A stretch of 64,000 nucleotides of DNA from an uncultured Candidatus Melainabacteria bacterium. Its GTDB lineage: Bacteria; Cyanobacteriota; Vampirovibrionia; Gastranaerophilales; Gastranaerophilaceae. The first letter of the stretch is position 1. The number at the start of each line of letters is the position of its first letter. Below the pieces are notes generated by a model, which was given only the letters and a program-made list of their open reading frames with translations, was not told where the DNA came from and made no database searches. The stretch spans positions 248,001 to 312,000 of the forward strand of contig CANARY010000001.1 in the NCBI GenBank assembly GCA_947364235.1. The letters run 5' to 3'. Made by a program: the position numbers and the translations under genes. Of this stretch, positions 53,119 to 60,639 are shown piece by piece.

Positions 53119-54162
53119 TTACAAATTCTCCAAATAATTTGCAGCAGCTTTCTGTGCAGTGTATTCTTGAATTGTTTCAAAACATTTATCAAGAATTTGC
53201 TGCTGATTATTTGAGTTAATTATTTCATTTATAATTCCATCTTTCCAAAAATATCCATTCTCTCTGTTTCTAATAATTCCTGCAGCACCGTCATTTTCAG
53301 TGCAGACTGTAATACATCCTGATGCCATAGCTTCAAGATAGACCATACCGAAAGTTTCATTTATGCTTGGCAGTGCAAAAATATCTGCCCTTCTCATCTC
53401 TTCAAGTACTCTATTGTGTTCCATCCAGCCCAAAAATTTCGGTTTTGTTGAGAGTTTTTTTAAGTTCTTTAACTCTTTACCGTCTCCAATGATTGTCAAA
53501 TCAACATTAAGATTTTCGCATTCCAGAATTACTTTATCCACGTTTTTTCGTTTAATCAAATTTGCGCAAGTAAGAACTTTGACTTTTTCTTCCGGTTTCC
53601 AGCTGCGCTGAATGATTTCTGTATCAATACCTGAGTAAGCAATAAAAGTTTTACTTTCAAGCTCAGGGTAAAGTTGTAAAAATTTTTTTCTCAAAACTTC
53701 TGAGCGGCATGCGATTTTTCTTGCTCTTTTGTAAGCTTTTTCAAGTTCTTGCTTAAAATAAATTGAATAAAAAGGATTAGTCAAAACTTCTAAATCAGAA
53801 ATATGAACTCCTGCGGCAAAATCCAGCCCGAGATGATTTGCAAAAATAATACCTGACGGCATGTGGGCTATATATAAATCTGCCGGTTCAATGTTAATTT
53901 TGTTTTTGATGTTTCCTAAAAATGGCAGGAAATAGTTTACGTTCTTAACTTGACCGTAAGTTCCTGTTTTGTAAAAAGGTTTTCCTCTTAAAAAAGAGTT
54001 TAAGAGAAAATTAGGTTTAATAATTTTAACTTCATATCCCATTTTCTCCCATTCCATAACAAAGTTTTTAATTGTGCGGGGTGTAAATTTTTCGGCTTCA
54101 GACACAGGATATAAATCAGTTATTACTGTAATTTTCCCTCCAATGTCATGTTTACTCTTCAT
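53119..54162 (-). CDS. glycosyltransferase family 1/4-type
   Basis: The ATG at 54162 follows GAAAGGGG and is preferred to a TTG at 54177. The ~347-residue GT-B enzyme has FTPRTIKNFVMEWEKMGYEV near the start, KVLTCANLIKRKNVDKVI, LTIIGDGKELKNL, and the donor-binding FALPSINETFGMVYLEAMASGCITVCT. It likely adds sugars to surface glycans or lipids. It overlaps the permease gene by 11 bp. Confidence 0.85.
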   Translation of the reverse strand: MKSKHDIGGKITVITDLYPVSEAEKFTPRTIKNFVMEWEKMGYEVKIIKPNFLLNSFLRGKPFYKTGTYGQVKNVNYFLPFLGNIKNKINIEPADLYIAHMPSGIIFANHLGLDFAAGVHISDLEVLTNPFYSIYFKQELEKAYKRARKIACRSEVLRKKFLQLYPELESKTFIAYSGIDTEIIQRSWKPEEKVKVLTCANLIKRKNVDKVILECENLNVDLTIIGDGKELKNLKKLSTKPKFLGWMEHNRVLEEMRRADIFALPSINETFGMVYLEAMASGCITVCTENDGAAGIIRNRENGYFWKDGIINEIINSNNQQQILDKCFETIQEYTAQKAAANYLENL

Positions 54163-55021
54163 ATTTACCCCTTTCAAAAAATAGGATATTGATTAATGAG
54201 AAAATCATAACAACAATTAATAAAATAACTGCCAAAGCTGATGCGTATCCTAAGTCGAGGTTTTCAAAAGCGCGTTCATAAATATAATAAACAATTGTTT
54301 TAGTAGAGTTCAAAGGTCCGCCTTTTGTCATTACATAAATTTCAGCAAAAACTTTCATTGCTGATATTGTGCTTATTGTTGACACAAGTGCAATTGTGGG
54401 CATAATATGCGGAATTGTAACGGTCAGATGTTTTCTTAAAAATCCTGCTCCATCTATATCGCAGGCTTCGTACAAATCTTGAGGAACACTCATAAGAGAA
54501 GCCAGATAAATCATCATATAGTATCCGATACCTTTCCAGATAGTGACTACTGCAACAGAAAATAAAGCCCAATTCGGGTCTGTGAGCCAGCCGATGGATT
54601 TAATATTAAAGATTGAAATGGTGTAATTTAAAATTCCCTGACTTGCATAAAGCCATTTAAAAGCAATTGCTGCAACTACAATTGAAACAATTACAGGCAG
54701 GTATAAAAGAATTTTATAGAGTGTAATTCCTCTGATTTTTTGGTTAATTAGTATTGCGAGAAACAGCGGAAAAGTTACCAGAAACGGAACTGCGATAATC
54801 AAGTACATAAAAGTGTTGAACATGACTTTATAAAAAATCGGTTCTTTAAAAAGTTTGGTATAATTATCTATTCCGCAGAAGTTTGGATTATAAAGGCTTG
54901 AAGAATAATCAAAAAAACTTAGGCCGAAAGTTTGAAAAAATGGAATAAAAAAGAAAACAATTAATACTGCAGCTGCAGGCAGTAAAAATAAATAAGGTGT
55001 GTATTTTTTATAATAATTCAT
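54152..55021 (-). CDS. sugar ABC transporter permease (MalF/UgpA type), orphan
   Basis: A 289-residue six-helix permease. The N-terminus YLFLLPAAAVLIVFFFIPFFQTFGLSFFD and the EAA loop YEACDIDGAGFLRKHLTVTIPHIMP are typical of carbohydrate uptake permeases. The partner permease, solute-binding protein and ATPase are not beside it; instead it is coupled to a glycosyltransferase. Confidence 0.88.
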   Translation of the reverse strand: MNYYKKYTPYLFLLPAAAVLIVFFFIPFFQTFGLSFFDYSSSLYNPNFCGIDNYTKLFKEPIFYKVMFNTFMYLIIAVPFLVTFPLFLAILINQKIRGITLYKILLYLPVIVSIVVAAIAFKWLYASQGILNYTISIFNIKSIGWLTDPNWALFSVAVVTIWKGIGYYMMIYLASLMSVPQDLYEACDIDGAGFLRKHLTVTIPHIMPTIALVSTISTISAMKVFAEIYVMTKGGPLNSTKTIVYYIYERAFENLDLGYASALAVILLIVVMIFSLINILFFERGKYEE

Positions 55022-55481
55022 AAACTGATTATCTCACCTGTTTGTTTACTGGTCAACTACAAGATGTAATGTTTGTCAATACAATTTTCGGGCTTTGTTA
55101 ACGTAAATTTTTGTTAACTTGAATTTTTCTCAATAGGCATGGGAAGCATGGTAGTTTGTAACACTTTTTTGCAAATTATTTACTTGCGAAAAAGATAGGG
55201 AAATTATACTATATACACATACCTGAAAGGAGTGATGGCTACAAGACTTGAGAAGGTTAAAAGATAGAAAAAAGATACAAAAATTTTCTAAAAATTTAAC
55301 CAGGGAAGAGATAAAAACAAATCAATATAAAAGAGAGACATTTACCTTTAAAAAAGATTATTTTATTTAAAATTTGGAGATTTGAGGACAAAACCGCAAA
55401 AAGATTTTTGGGGCAGGAGATTATTGGGTTAATAAGGGGTGCATCTTTTAGCACCCTTTTATTTTATGATACAATAATCGA
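55022..55481. other. 460-bp gene-free stretch with promoter and terminator
   Basis: No long ORF. A promoter-like TTGCGA (55184-55189) / TATACT (55205-55210) pair faces right, and a terminator closes the stretch at 55437-55463. A very short frame with a Shine-Dalgarno (ATG 55235, 10 codons) is present. A small non-coding RNA of about 250 nt is possible; I recognise no known family (it lacks the conserved cores of RNase P RNA and tmRNA). Confidence 0.35.
55437..55463 (+). terminator. rho-independent terminator before anmK
   Basis: GGGTGC-ATCTTTTA-GCACCC followed by TTTTATTTTAT. Confidence 0.8.
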
Positions 55482-56597
55482 ATGGAAGAAAAAGAGACAA
55501 AAAAAATAATCGGTTTAATGTCTGGAACTTCATGTGATTCAATAGATGCTGGGCTTTGTGAAGTTAATCCGGATATGTCTGTTAAGCTTGTTCATGGAAT
55601 AAACTATTCTTATCCTGAACATATAAGAGCAAAACTTTTTTCTGCGTTTAGAGGCGAGATTACAATAAAAGAGCTTTGTCAGCTGAATTTTGCGGTTGGC
55701 AAATGTTTTGCTGAAGCTGCAAAAGTTTTGATTTCTGAGTTTGGTAAACCGGATTTAATTGCAAGTCACGGACAAACAATTTATCATTACCCGTTTGATG
55801 AAAAACTTGACGGAATTTCTTTGAAAAGTACTTTGCAAATTGGAGAAAGTGCAATAATAGCACGTGAAACCGGATGTATGACTGTTTCAAATTTTCGTGA
55901 AAGTGATATTGCTGCAGGAGGTCAAGGCGCGCCGCTTGTATGTTTTGCTGATGAAAAATGGTTTAAAAATTCGCTTGTGCAAAATATCGGCGGGATATCA
56001 AACGTAACAGTTGTGTCAGATGATTGTGATACATTTGGGTTTGATACTGGATGCGGAAATTTAATGATTGATTATTGTGTGCAAAAGTTCTTCGGAAAGA
56101 AATATGATAAAGACGGTGAAATTGCAGCTTCGGGAAATATCTGTGAAAGCTGGCTGGACTGTCTTTTGCAAGATGAATATTATTTTATAGAGCCTCCAAA
56201 AACAACCGGCAGAGAATATTTTTCTAATAAATATATAGAAAATATTTTAAAAACAGCGCCTTCAGAACCAGCTGATATAATTGCAGCTCTGACAGCTTTG
56301 ACTGCTAAAACAATTGCGCAAGCTTATGAAAGATTTGTTTTTCCTCAAGTTCACGTTGATACAGTAGTTGTAGGCGGCGGCGGAGCTTATAACAAAACAA
56401 TGATGAAATTTTTAAGAACTTATCTGCCTAAGCACATTGAGCTAAAAACGCATGAAGATTACGGAATTTCTAATAATTTTAAAGAAGTTATGGCGTTTGC
56501 GCTTCTTGGATATTGTAATTATTATGGTATTCCAAACAATCTTCCTTGTTGTACAGGAGCTAAAAAACGTGTTGTGATGGGAAAAATAACGTATTAA
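55482..56597 (+). CDS. anmK: anhydro-N-acetylmuramic acid kinase
   Basis: AnmK cleaves and phosphorylates 1,6-anhydro-MurNAc to MurNAc-6-phosphate in peptidoglycan recycling. The 371-residue protein has GLMSGTSCDSIDAGL, IASHGQTIYHYP, FRESDIAAGGQGAPLVCF, QNIGGISNVTVV, FDTGCGNLMIDY, and VVGGGGAYNKTMM. Length and motifs are standard. It is the last host gene before the prophage. Confidence 0.95.
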   Translation: MEEKETKKIIGLMSGTSCDSIDAGLCEVNPDMSVKLVHGINYSYPEHIRAKLFSAFRGEITIKELCQLNFAVGKCFAEAAKVLISEFGKPDLIASHGQTIYHYPFDEKLDGISLKSTLQIGESAIIARETGCMTVSNFRESDIAAGGQGAPLVCFADEKWFKNSLVQNIGGISNVTVVSDDCDTFGFDTGCGNLMIDYCVQKFFGKKYDKDGEIAASGNICESWLDCLLQDEYYFIEPPKTTGREYFSNKYIENILKTAPSEPADIIAALTALTAKTIAQAYERFVFPQVHVDTVVVGGGGAYNKTMMKFLRTYLPKHIELKTHEDYGISNNFKEVMAFALLGYCNYYGIPNNLPCCTGAKKRVVMGKITY

Positions 56598-56636
56598 ATG
56601 TAATCCGAAGAAAAATATAACCAAACGCATTAAAAA

Positions 56637-56660
56637 AGAGCCTTTCGGCTCTTATCTTTA
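56637..56660 (+). terminator. terminator after anmK
   Basis: AAGAGCC-TTTC-GGCTCTT hairpin followed by a weak T-rich tail. It lies about 40 bp after the anmK stop. Confidence 0.6.
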
Positions 56661-56777
56661 AATGGTGGACTTTCGGCAACGAAACTCACACTTTTGGCAA
56701 AAGAACTTTTGGCTGAATGCAAGAATACAAACAACATTATTTTCTTTGAAGCAGTGCAAAATTTCCTTGCTGCTTAA
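56661..56777 (+). pseudogene. possible 3' gene fragment at the prophage edge
   Basis: A frame without a start codon reads NGGLSATKLTLLAKELLAEC and continues to a TAA at 56775-56777, 38 codons in all, with coding-like composition. An upstream stop in the same frame (about 56631) prevents a full gene. It may be the truncated 3' end of a phage or host gene at an integration or deletion junction. No homologue can be named. Confidence 0.3.
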
Positions 56778-56839
56778 TCCACCTTTTCAATGTTCATCTT
56801 TCAGTTTTATAACATTTATATTCATAAAATACAAGTGCT

Positions 56840-57391
56840 TTATAGAATATCATTTATAAAATGAATGCCATCTGTTGTTTTTTTGAATTGTTTTCTGTTT
56901 ACAGTTGCCCCAGCAGCTTTATAGCTACAATGAACCCAAAACATATTGCCTTGTTTTTCCATTAAACACTGGTCAACACTCAATTTGCCTGATTTAACCC
57001 ATCTTTTAATATATTCATAGGTTTTTGCATAAGGCAAACTGTACCTTGTGCCATCTGTAAAAATCAAAACAACTTCAAAATCAACCGCTTCACCAGTGCA
57101 ATGCTGGCTGGTTTCTGATGGGTGATAACCTTCTTTTTTTAAAAGTTGGTTTACTGTATGGCTTCTGTAACCGCTTGTAATATTTATGATTACAGCTTTT
57201 ACTTTTTTGCCATTATATATTTTGCCTACAAATTCAGCATTCAGCAAACTTCTTAATACTTCAAGAAAATAATCACAAGTATGTTTCAAAGTTTTTTTGT
57301 GCAATTCAGTTGGTAAATTTGAAGCTTTGTATTTTATAGCTGTATCTGAATAAGTAAGTTCTTCAATTGTAAAATGTTCAGATATTCTCAT
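56840..57391 (-). CDS. phage endolysin-type M15 peptidase
   Basis: A 183-residue peptidase_M15_3-like protein. The zinc motif is SETSQHCTGEAVDF with H97 and D104, and the second histidine is H154 in WVHCSY. The N-terminal EHFTIEELTYSDTA is typical of the family. It would cleave peptide crosslinks in peptidoglycan at host lysis. It is the last gene of the lysis cassette and probably of the prophage. Confidence 0.85.
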   Translation of the reverse strand: MRISEHFTIEELTYSDTAIKYKASNLPTELHKKTLKHTCDYFLEVLRSLLNAEFVGKIYNGKKVKAVIINITSGYRSHTVNQLLKKEGYHPSETSQHCTGEAVDFEVVLIFTDGTRYSLPYAKTYEYIKRWVKSGKLSVDQCLMEKQGNMFWVHCSYKAAGATVNRKQFKKTTDGIHFINDIL

Positions 57392-57394
57392 TTT

Positions 57395-57697
57395 TTATTT
57401 TCCTTTTTTAATAATTAAATCAACTATGTGTTCAAGTGTTTGATCAATTTTGTTGAATCTTTCAGTGCCTTCTTCCATCCTGTTGTCTATATTTTCAAAA
57501 TTCGTTTCCATTCTTTTTTCAAATTCTTTGAAAACAATTAGTGAAAGAAAATTTTGTGAAACTTCTTTTATAATTTCAGTTTTCATTTCAGCCAATTGGT
57601 GTGGAGTAACAAATAATTTTTCTTTTCTGAAAAACAAATAAACAAGCAATAAGAAGGGGGCAAGATCCATAAATGTTTGAAATGTTAATTCAGGCAT
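57395..57697 (-). CDS. phage membrane protein, holin-like or spanin-like
   Basis: A 100-residue protein with one N-terminal hydrophobic segment (about 11-23, DLAPFLLLVYLFF) and a long amphipathic helix ending with DQTLEHIVDLIIKKGK. Position beside the endolysin suggests a role in lysis, perhaps like XhlA-type holin accessories. Not a confirmed holin. Confidence 0.5.
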   Translation of the reverse strand: MPELTFQTFMDLAPFLLLVYLFFRKEKLFVTPHQLAEMKTEIIKEVSQNFLSLIVFKEFEKRMETNFENIDNRMEEGTERFNKIDQTLEHIVDLIIKKGK

Positions 57698-57987
57698 TAC
57701 AGCACCGCCTTTCTAATATCTGCAAGCAATTTTCTGTATTGCCTTTTTTGTAGTTTGGTGAATTGGTTGTTAAATGGTTTTAGCAAGTCCAAGCACCTCA
57801 AAAGAAGTGCTTTGAACTGCTTTTTCATAGTTTCACAATCTTCATTCATTAAAGCAACTTGTTTTTGAAGTTTTTTCTTATCCTTTAAAACTTCATTTTC
57901 TGCTTTGAATTCAGTTTGTGCTTTACTGCATGAACACCATTTTGCAACCGCTGAAAACAATTGTTCAAGCATTGCAATAATGTTCAT
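57697..57987 (-). CDS. phage coiled-coil protein of the lysis region
   Basis: A 96-residue protein with a hydrophobic start (MNIIAMLEQLFSAVAKW), a cysteine pair (CSCSK) and then a coiled coil (ENEVLKDKKKLQKQVALMNE). Its stop overlaps the following gene by 1 bp. Function unknown; spanin-like or structural. Confidence 0.5.
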   Translation of the reverse strand: MNIIAMLEQLFSAVAKWCSCSKAQTEFKAENEVLKDKKKLQKQVALMNEDCETMKKQFKALLLRCLDLLKPFNNQFTKLQKRQYRKLLADIRKAVL

Positions 57988-58295
57988 TATCTCAACCCAC
58001 CTTCAGCAACAAGTTCATCATAAATGGACTGGCATTTTTCTTCAACAAAGTTTGCAATGTCGTCAGCATATTCTTCACCAAATTCAGCAACACCAGCAGC
58101 TTTGCAAACTGTTTTAACTACATTTTCCATTTTTTCACGACCTTTGCCTTTTTCATAAATAGCCTGAAGAATGTTCATCAAAACTTTAATATTGCCCTTG
58201 TGCAATTCAATAAAGTTTTCAACCTTTGTTTTGATGTCAGCAGCTTTTTCTTTTGATTTTTTCACAAAATTCACAAGTTTTTTAATGAAATTCAT
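57987..58295 (-). CDS. phage hypothetical protein
   Basis: A 102-residue lysine-rich helical protein (MNFIKKLVNFVKKSKEKAAD...) preceded by AAAAGGAGAACACACA. It is the first gene after the terminator at 58330 and overlaps the next gene by 1 bp, so it heads the lysis block. Family unknown. Confidence 0.5.
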   Translation of the reverse strand: MNFIKKLVNFVKKSKEKAADIKTKVENFIELHKGNIKVLMNILQAIYEKGKGREKMENVVKTVCKAAGVAEFGEEYADDIANFVEEKCQSIYDELVAEGGLR

Positions 58296-58329
58296 TGTGT
58301 GTTCTCCTTTTCTTACTCTTACTACACTA

Positions 58330-58354
58330 AAAACCCGGCTTGTTGTTGCCGAGT
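58330..58354 (-). terminator. terminator between DGR/tail operon and lysis genes
   Basis: On the minus strand CTCGGC-AACAACAA-GCCGGG is followed by TTTTTAG. It ends the tail/DGR operon just after the 118-residue gene. Confidence 0.65.
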
Positions 58355-58358
58355 AAAA

Positions 58359-58715
58359 TTACAAACTTTGATATTCAATTCTTAATTTTTCAATTTCTGA
58401 ATTGTAATATTCAAGCCATGTTTCACCAGTTTCTTCATCTTTTACTGAAGGCTCACATATTGCCCTTATGCGTTTATCATCAAGTGCAAGAAGTTCTGCT
58501 TTAATTTCAGCTTTTCTTTTTTCTTTCGCTTCAATATCAGCTTTTGGAACTGGAACAAATTTTTTCTTCTTGTAAAAATAAACATTGTCAGAATCTTCAG
58601 ACATTTGTGAATTCTGTTCTTCTGATACAAGCACAAATGGTTCAGGCACTGTGAAATGTTCAGGATATGCCCCCATAACTTTGCCAGTGTCTTTTTCAAT
58701 TCTTAATTTAAGCAT
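58359..58715 (-). CDS. phage tail-fibre accessory-like protein
   Basis: A 118-residue protein. Its C-terminal half reads KAELLALDDKRIRAICEPSV and ends EYYNSEIEKLRIEYQSL, which resembles the LD.K.IR...L..LR pattern of small proteins found after phage tail fibre genes. The N-terminal half has a short beta region. It overlaps the 92-residue gene by 8 bp. Confidence 0.5.
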   Translation of the reverse strand: MLKLRIEKDTGKVMGAYPEHFTVPEPFVLVSEEQNSQMSEDSDNVYFYKKKKFVPVPKADIEAKEKRKAEIKAELLALDDKRIRAICEPSVKDEETGETWLEYYNSEIEKLRIEYQSL

Positions 58716-58986
58716 TTTCTAAAATCTCCTTAACTTCAGCAACAGTGAAATCAATTCTGAAAATTTTTGCATTGGCATCTTCAACCAATTCTTGCTGCAT
58801 TCTTTCAGGTTCTTCACCAATTACCCTGTGTGTGTCATCTGTAAGCCCAGTTTCATCAGCTGCAAGAATGGCTGTTGTTTGCCAAATAAATCTTGTATTA
58901 AGCAGCAATTGAAGGGCTTTCTTTGTTTCTTCAGGTTGAATTGTCAAATAATTCAAATAATCCTGTTTTGTGTTCAAAGTCAGCAT
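58708..58986 (-). CDS. phage hypothetical protein
   Basis: A 92-residue helical protein (MLTLNTKQDYLNYLTIQPEE...). It lies in the operon between the OB-like protein and the tail-accessory protein. Function unknown; tail-associated by position. Confidence 0.5.
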   Translation of the reverse strand: MLTLNTKQDYLNYLTIQPEETKKALQLLLNTRFIWQTTAILAADETGLTDDTHRVIGEEPERMQQELVEDANAKIFRIDFTVAEVKEILENA

Positions 58987-59002
58987 CTTTGTTTCTCCTT
59001 CC

Positions 59003-59329
59003 TTATGTTAGTGTCATATACCTGTTTACTTTTTTGATTGTTGCCGTAAAAGGCAATTGTTCTTCATATTCAAGAAATTGATCCATAAGGACTTGTGAAC
59101 TTGTGAAAACAATTCTTAAAGGTGTGCCTTCAGCTTCTCTGAATTGAATTGTTATGTACTTTTCACAATTTTGAACCTTGCTTCTGCTGATTGTGAAGCC
59201 TGTGAAAATCAATTCTTTGCCTAATACTTCAGTAATGTCTTTTACTCTTTCGCCTTCAAGTTTAGTTCTGATTTTTGCAAATTCAGAAAACTTATGCGGC
59301 TTTCTTTGCTGTGTTGTTTCGCTTGTCAT
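59003..59329 (-). CDS. OB-fold-like phage protein overlapping the DGR reverse transcriptase
   Basis: The 108-residue product has a short helix, then alternating strands: KDITEVLGKELIFTGFTISRS, KYITIQFREAEGTPLRIVFTSSQVLM, and a final YEEQLPFTATIKKVNRYMTL. The pattern suggests an OB-fold nucleic-acid-binding protein as in small phage ssDNA-binding proteins. It starts inside the end of the reverse transcriptase gene (38-bp overlap), so the two are tightly coupled. It is not similar to the usual DGR accessory protein Avd, which is a four-helix bundle. Confidence 0.5.
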   Translation of the reverse strand: MTSETTQQRKPHKFSEFAKIRTKLEGERVKDITEVLGKELIFTGFTISRSKVQNCEKYITIQFREAEGTPLRIVFTSSQVLMDQFLEYEEQLPFTATIKKVNRYMTLT

Positions 59330-60335
59330 TTTTCGCCATCTCCTTTAATTCATCAAGTTGCAAACAAAGGCTTAAATTATGAGAATTTGCCCATTTGAAC
59401 CAGCCATCAGTAGATGCAATAATTGAACGGAATTTGTCATGTGGCATCTTGCCAGCCAAATAAGCCTTCTTTACTCTCACAAGTCTTTTCTTAACTCTTT
59501 TAACTGTGCTTTTTCTTATAAGAATATAGTCTTTAAAATGTCTATATCCGAGAAAATCAACACCTTGTGTTGTTCTGAACAAATCACATTTGCTTAAAGT
59601 CAATTTAAGTTCTTCATTCAAGAATTTTATTATTTTGTGCTTTGCTTCATTCAATTCTTTTTTATCGTTTGAAAATAGTGCAAAGTCATCACAATATCGC
59701 AAATAACACTTAATCTTTAGGTTATGTTTTACAAATTTGTCAAGTTCATTCATGTAAATATTGCCAAACCATTGTGAAGTTAAGTTTCCAATTGGCACAT
59801 TCTTTTCACCCGGCAATGAACGCACAATGTCATTTAACAACCACATAAGCTGCTTATCACCAATTTTTCTTTCAAGAATTTGCATCAAAATATCATGGTT
59901 TATAGAAGGGTAAAATTTTCTAATATCCATTTTTAAGCAGTATTTGTTTTTTCTCACAAATTCCATTATTCGCAATGAACCTTTGTGAATCCCTCTGCCC
60001 TCAATGCAAGCATAAGTGTCAGCAATAAACATTTTTACAAATAAGGGTTCAAGAACATTGATTACTGCATGTTGCACAATTCTGTCAGGATAAAAAGGAA
60101 GAACAAAAATTTCTCTTTCTTTTGGTTCTTTTATAATTTTTATTTTATATTCACCAGTTTTGAAAGTTTGTTCAACAAGTTGCTGTTTCACAGCTTTCAA
60201 ACATTCTTCTTTGTGATCTTCAATATACCTTACTGCATTGTATTTTGATTTACCTTTTTTTGCTTTTTGATAAGCCCATGCAATATTGTCATCTGCAATA
60301 ATTTTGCACCATACATTTTTTATTTTTTTAACCAT
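59292..60335 (-). CDS. DGR reverse transcriptase
   Basis: Start ATG at 60335 gives 347 residues; an upstream TTG at 60386 is less likely. Motifs: KMDIRKFYPSI with catalytic D137; PIGNLTSQWFGNIYMNELD, the (I/V/L)GNxxSQ signature that marks diversity-generating retroelement enzymes; and YLRYCDDFALF with D216 and D217. LGYRHF and the thumb follow. It copies the adjacent TR RNA with errors at adenines, and the cDNA replaces the VR of the fibre gene. It is 102 bp downstream of the TR. The Avd accessory gene is not seen. Confidence 0.92.
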   Translation of the reverse strand: MVKKIKNVWCKIIADDNIAWAYQKAKKGKSKYNAVRYIEDHKEECLKAVKQQLVEQTFKTGEYKIKIIKEPKEREIFVLPFYPDRIVQHAVINVLEPLFVKMFIADTYACIEGRGIHKGSLRIMEFVRKNKYCLKMDIRKFYPSINHDILMQILERKIGDKQLMWLLNDIVRSLPGEKNVPIGNLTSQWFGNIYMNELDKFVKHNLKIKCYLRYCDDFALFSNDKKELNEAKHKIIKFLNEELKLTLSKCDLFRTTQGVDFLGYRHFKDYILIRKSTVKRVKKRLVRVKKAYLAGKMPHDKFRSIIASTDGWFKWANSHNLSLCLQLDELKEMAKNDKRNNTAKKAA

Positions 60336-60354
60336 CTTCAAATCTTCACTATAA

Positions 60355-60393
60355 AAAGCCCTTGCTTTCGCTTTCGCTACTAACAAGAGCTTT
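60355..60393 (-). terminator. hairpin between TR and reverse transcriptase
   Basis: AAAGCTCTTG and CAAGGGCTTT pair (one G-T) around a 19-nt loop with two GCGAAA units, followed by a short T-run. It could end or stabilise the TR transcript. Confidence 0.45.
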
Positions 60394-60487
60394 TACTCCG
60401 TTGTGTATTTTGCCGCACCTTTTCAGGATATTGACAGGGTGAACCGATCCAGCTTGGGAGTTTCTCACAACAAAAACTGTTCCAATA

Positions 60488-60604
60488 TCACACGCACCCC
60501 GCCTGCCGTTATTCGCATTAACCGTACCACGACCAGCAGCACCATTACGAGAACGAGAGCCGCAATACGAAGAATTATTCCAATTACCACCAGCAAGCAA
60601 GGCA
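60488..60604 (-). repeat. DGR template repeat (TR)
   Basis: A 117-bp segment matching the VR at 60671-60787 at a constant offset of 183 bp, with 13 substitutions and no indels. In the coding direction it contains 18 adenines; 13 are changed in the VR (11 to G, 2 to T). No other base type differs. It translates to NWNNSSYCGSRSRNGAAGRG-like sequence rich in AAT/AAC codons, which maximise variability. The coding-strand 3' end (GGCGGGGTGCGTGTGA) is GC-rich and identical in both copies, as expected of the homing-initiation region. Confidence 0.95.
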
Positions 60605-60639
60605 ATAGACCAGCCACCTAAAAATTTGCCGTCGATTTA

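Noticed and set aside
55235-55267. A 10-codon peptide gene
   Set aside because: The Shine-Dalgarno is only about 2 bp from the ATG and nothing supports conservation.
60349-60600. An ORF of 83 codons covering the TR as a protein gene
   Set aside because: It follows the TR and its hairpin, has no ribosome binding site, and exists because the TR mirrors the VR reading frame.
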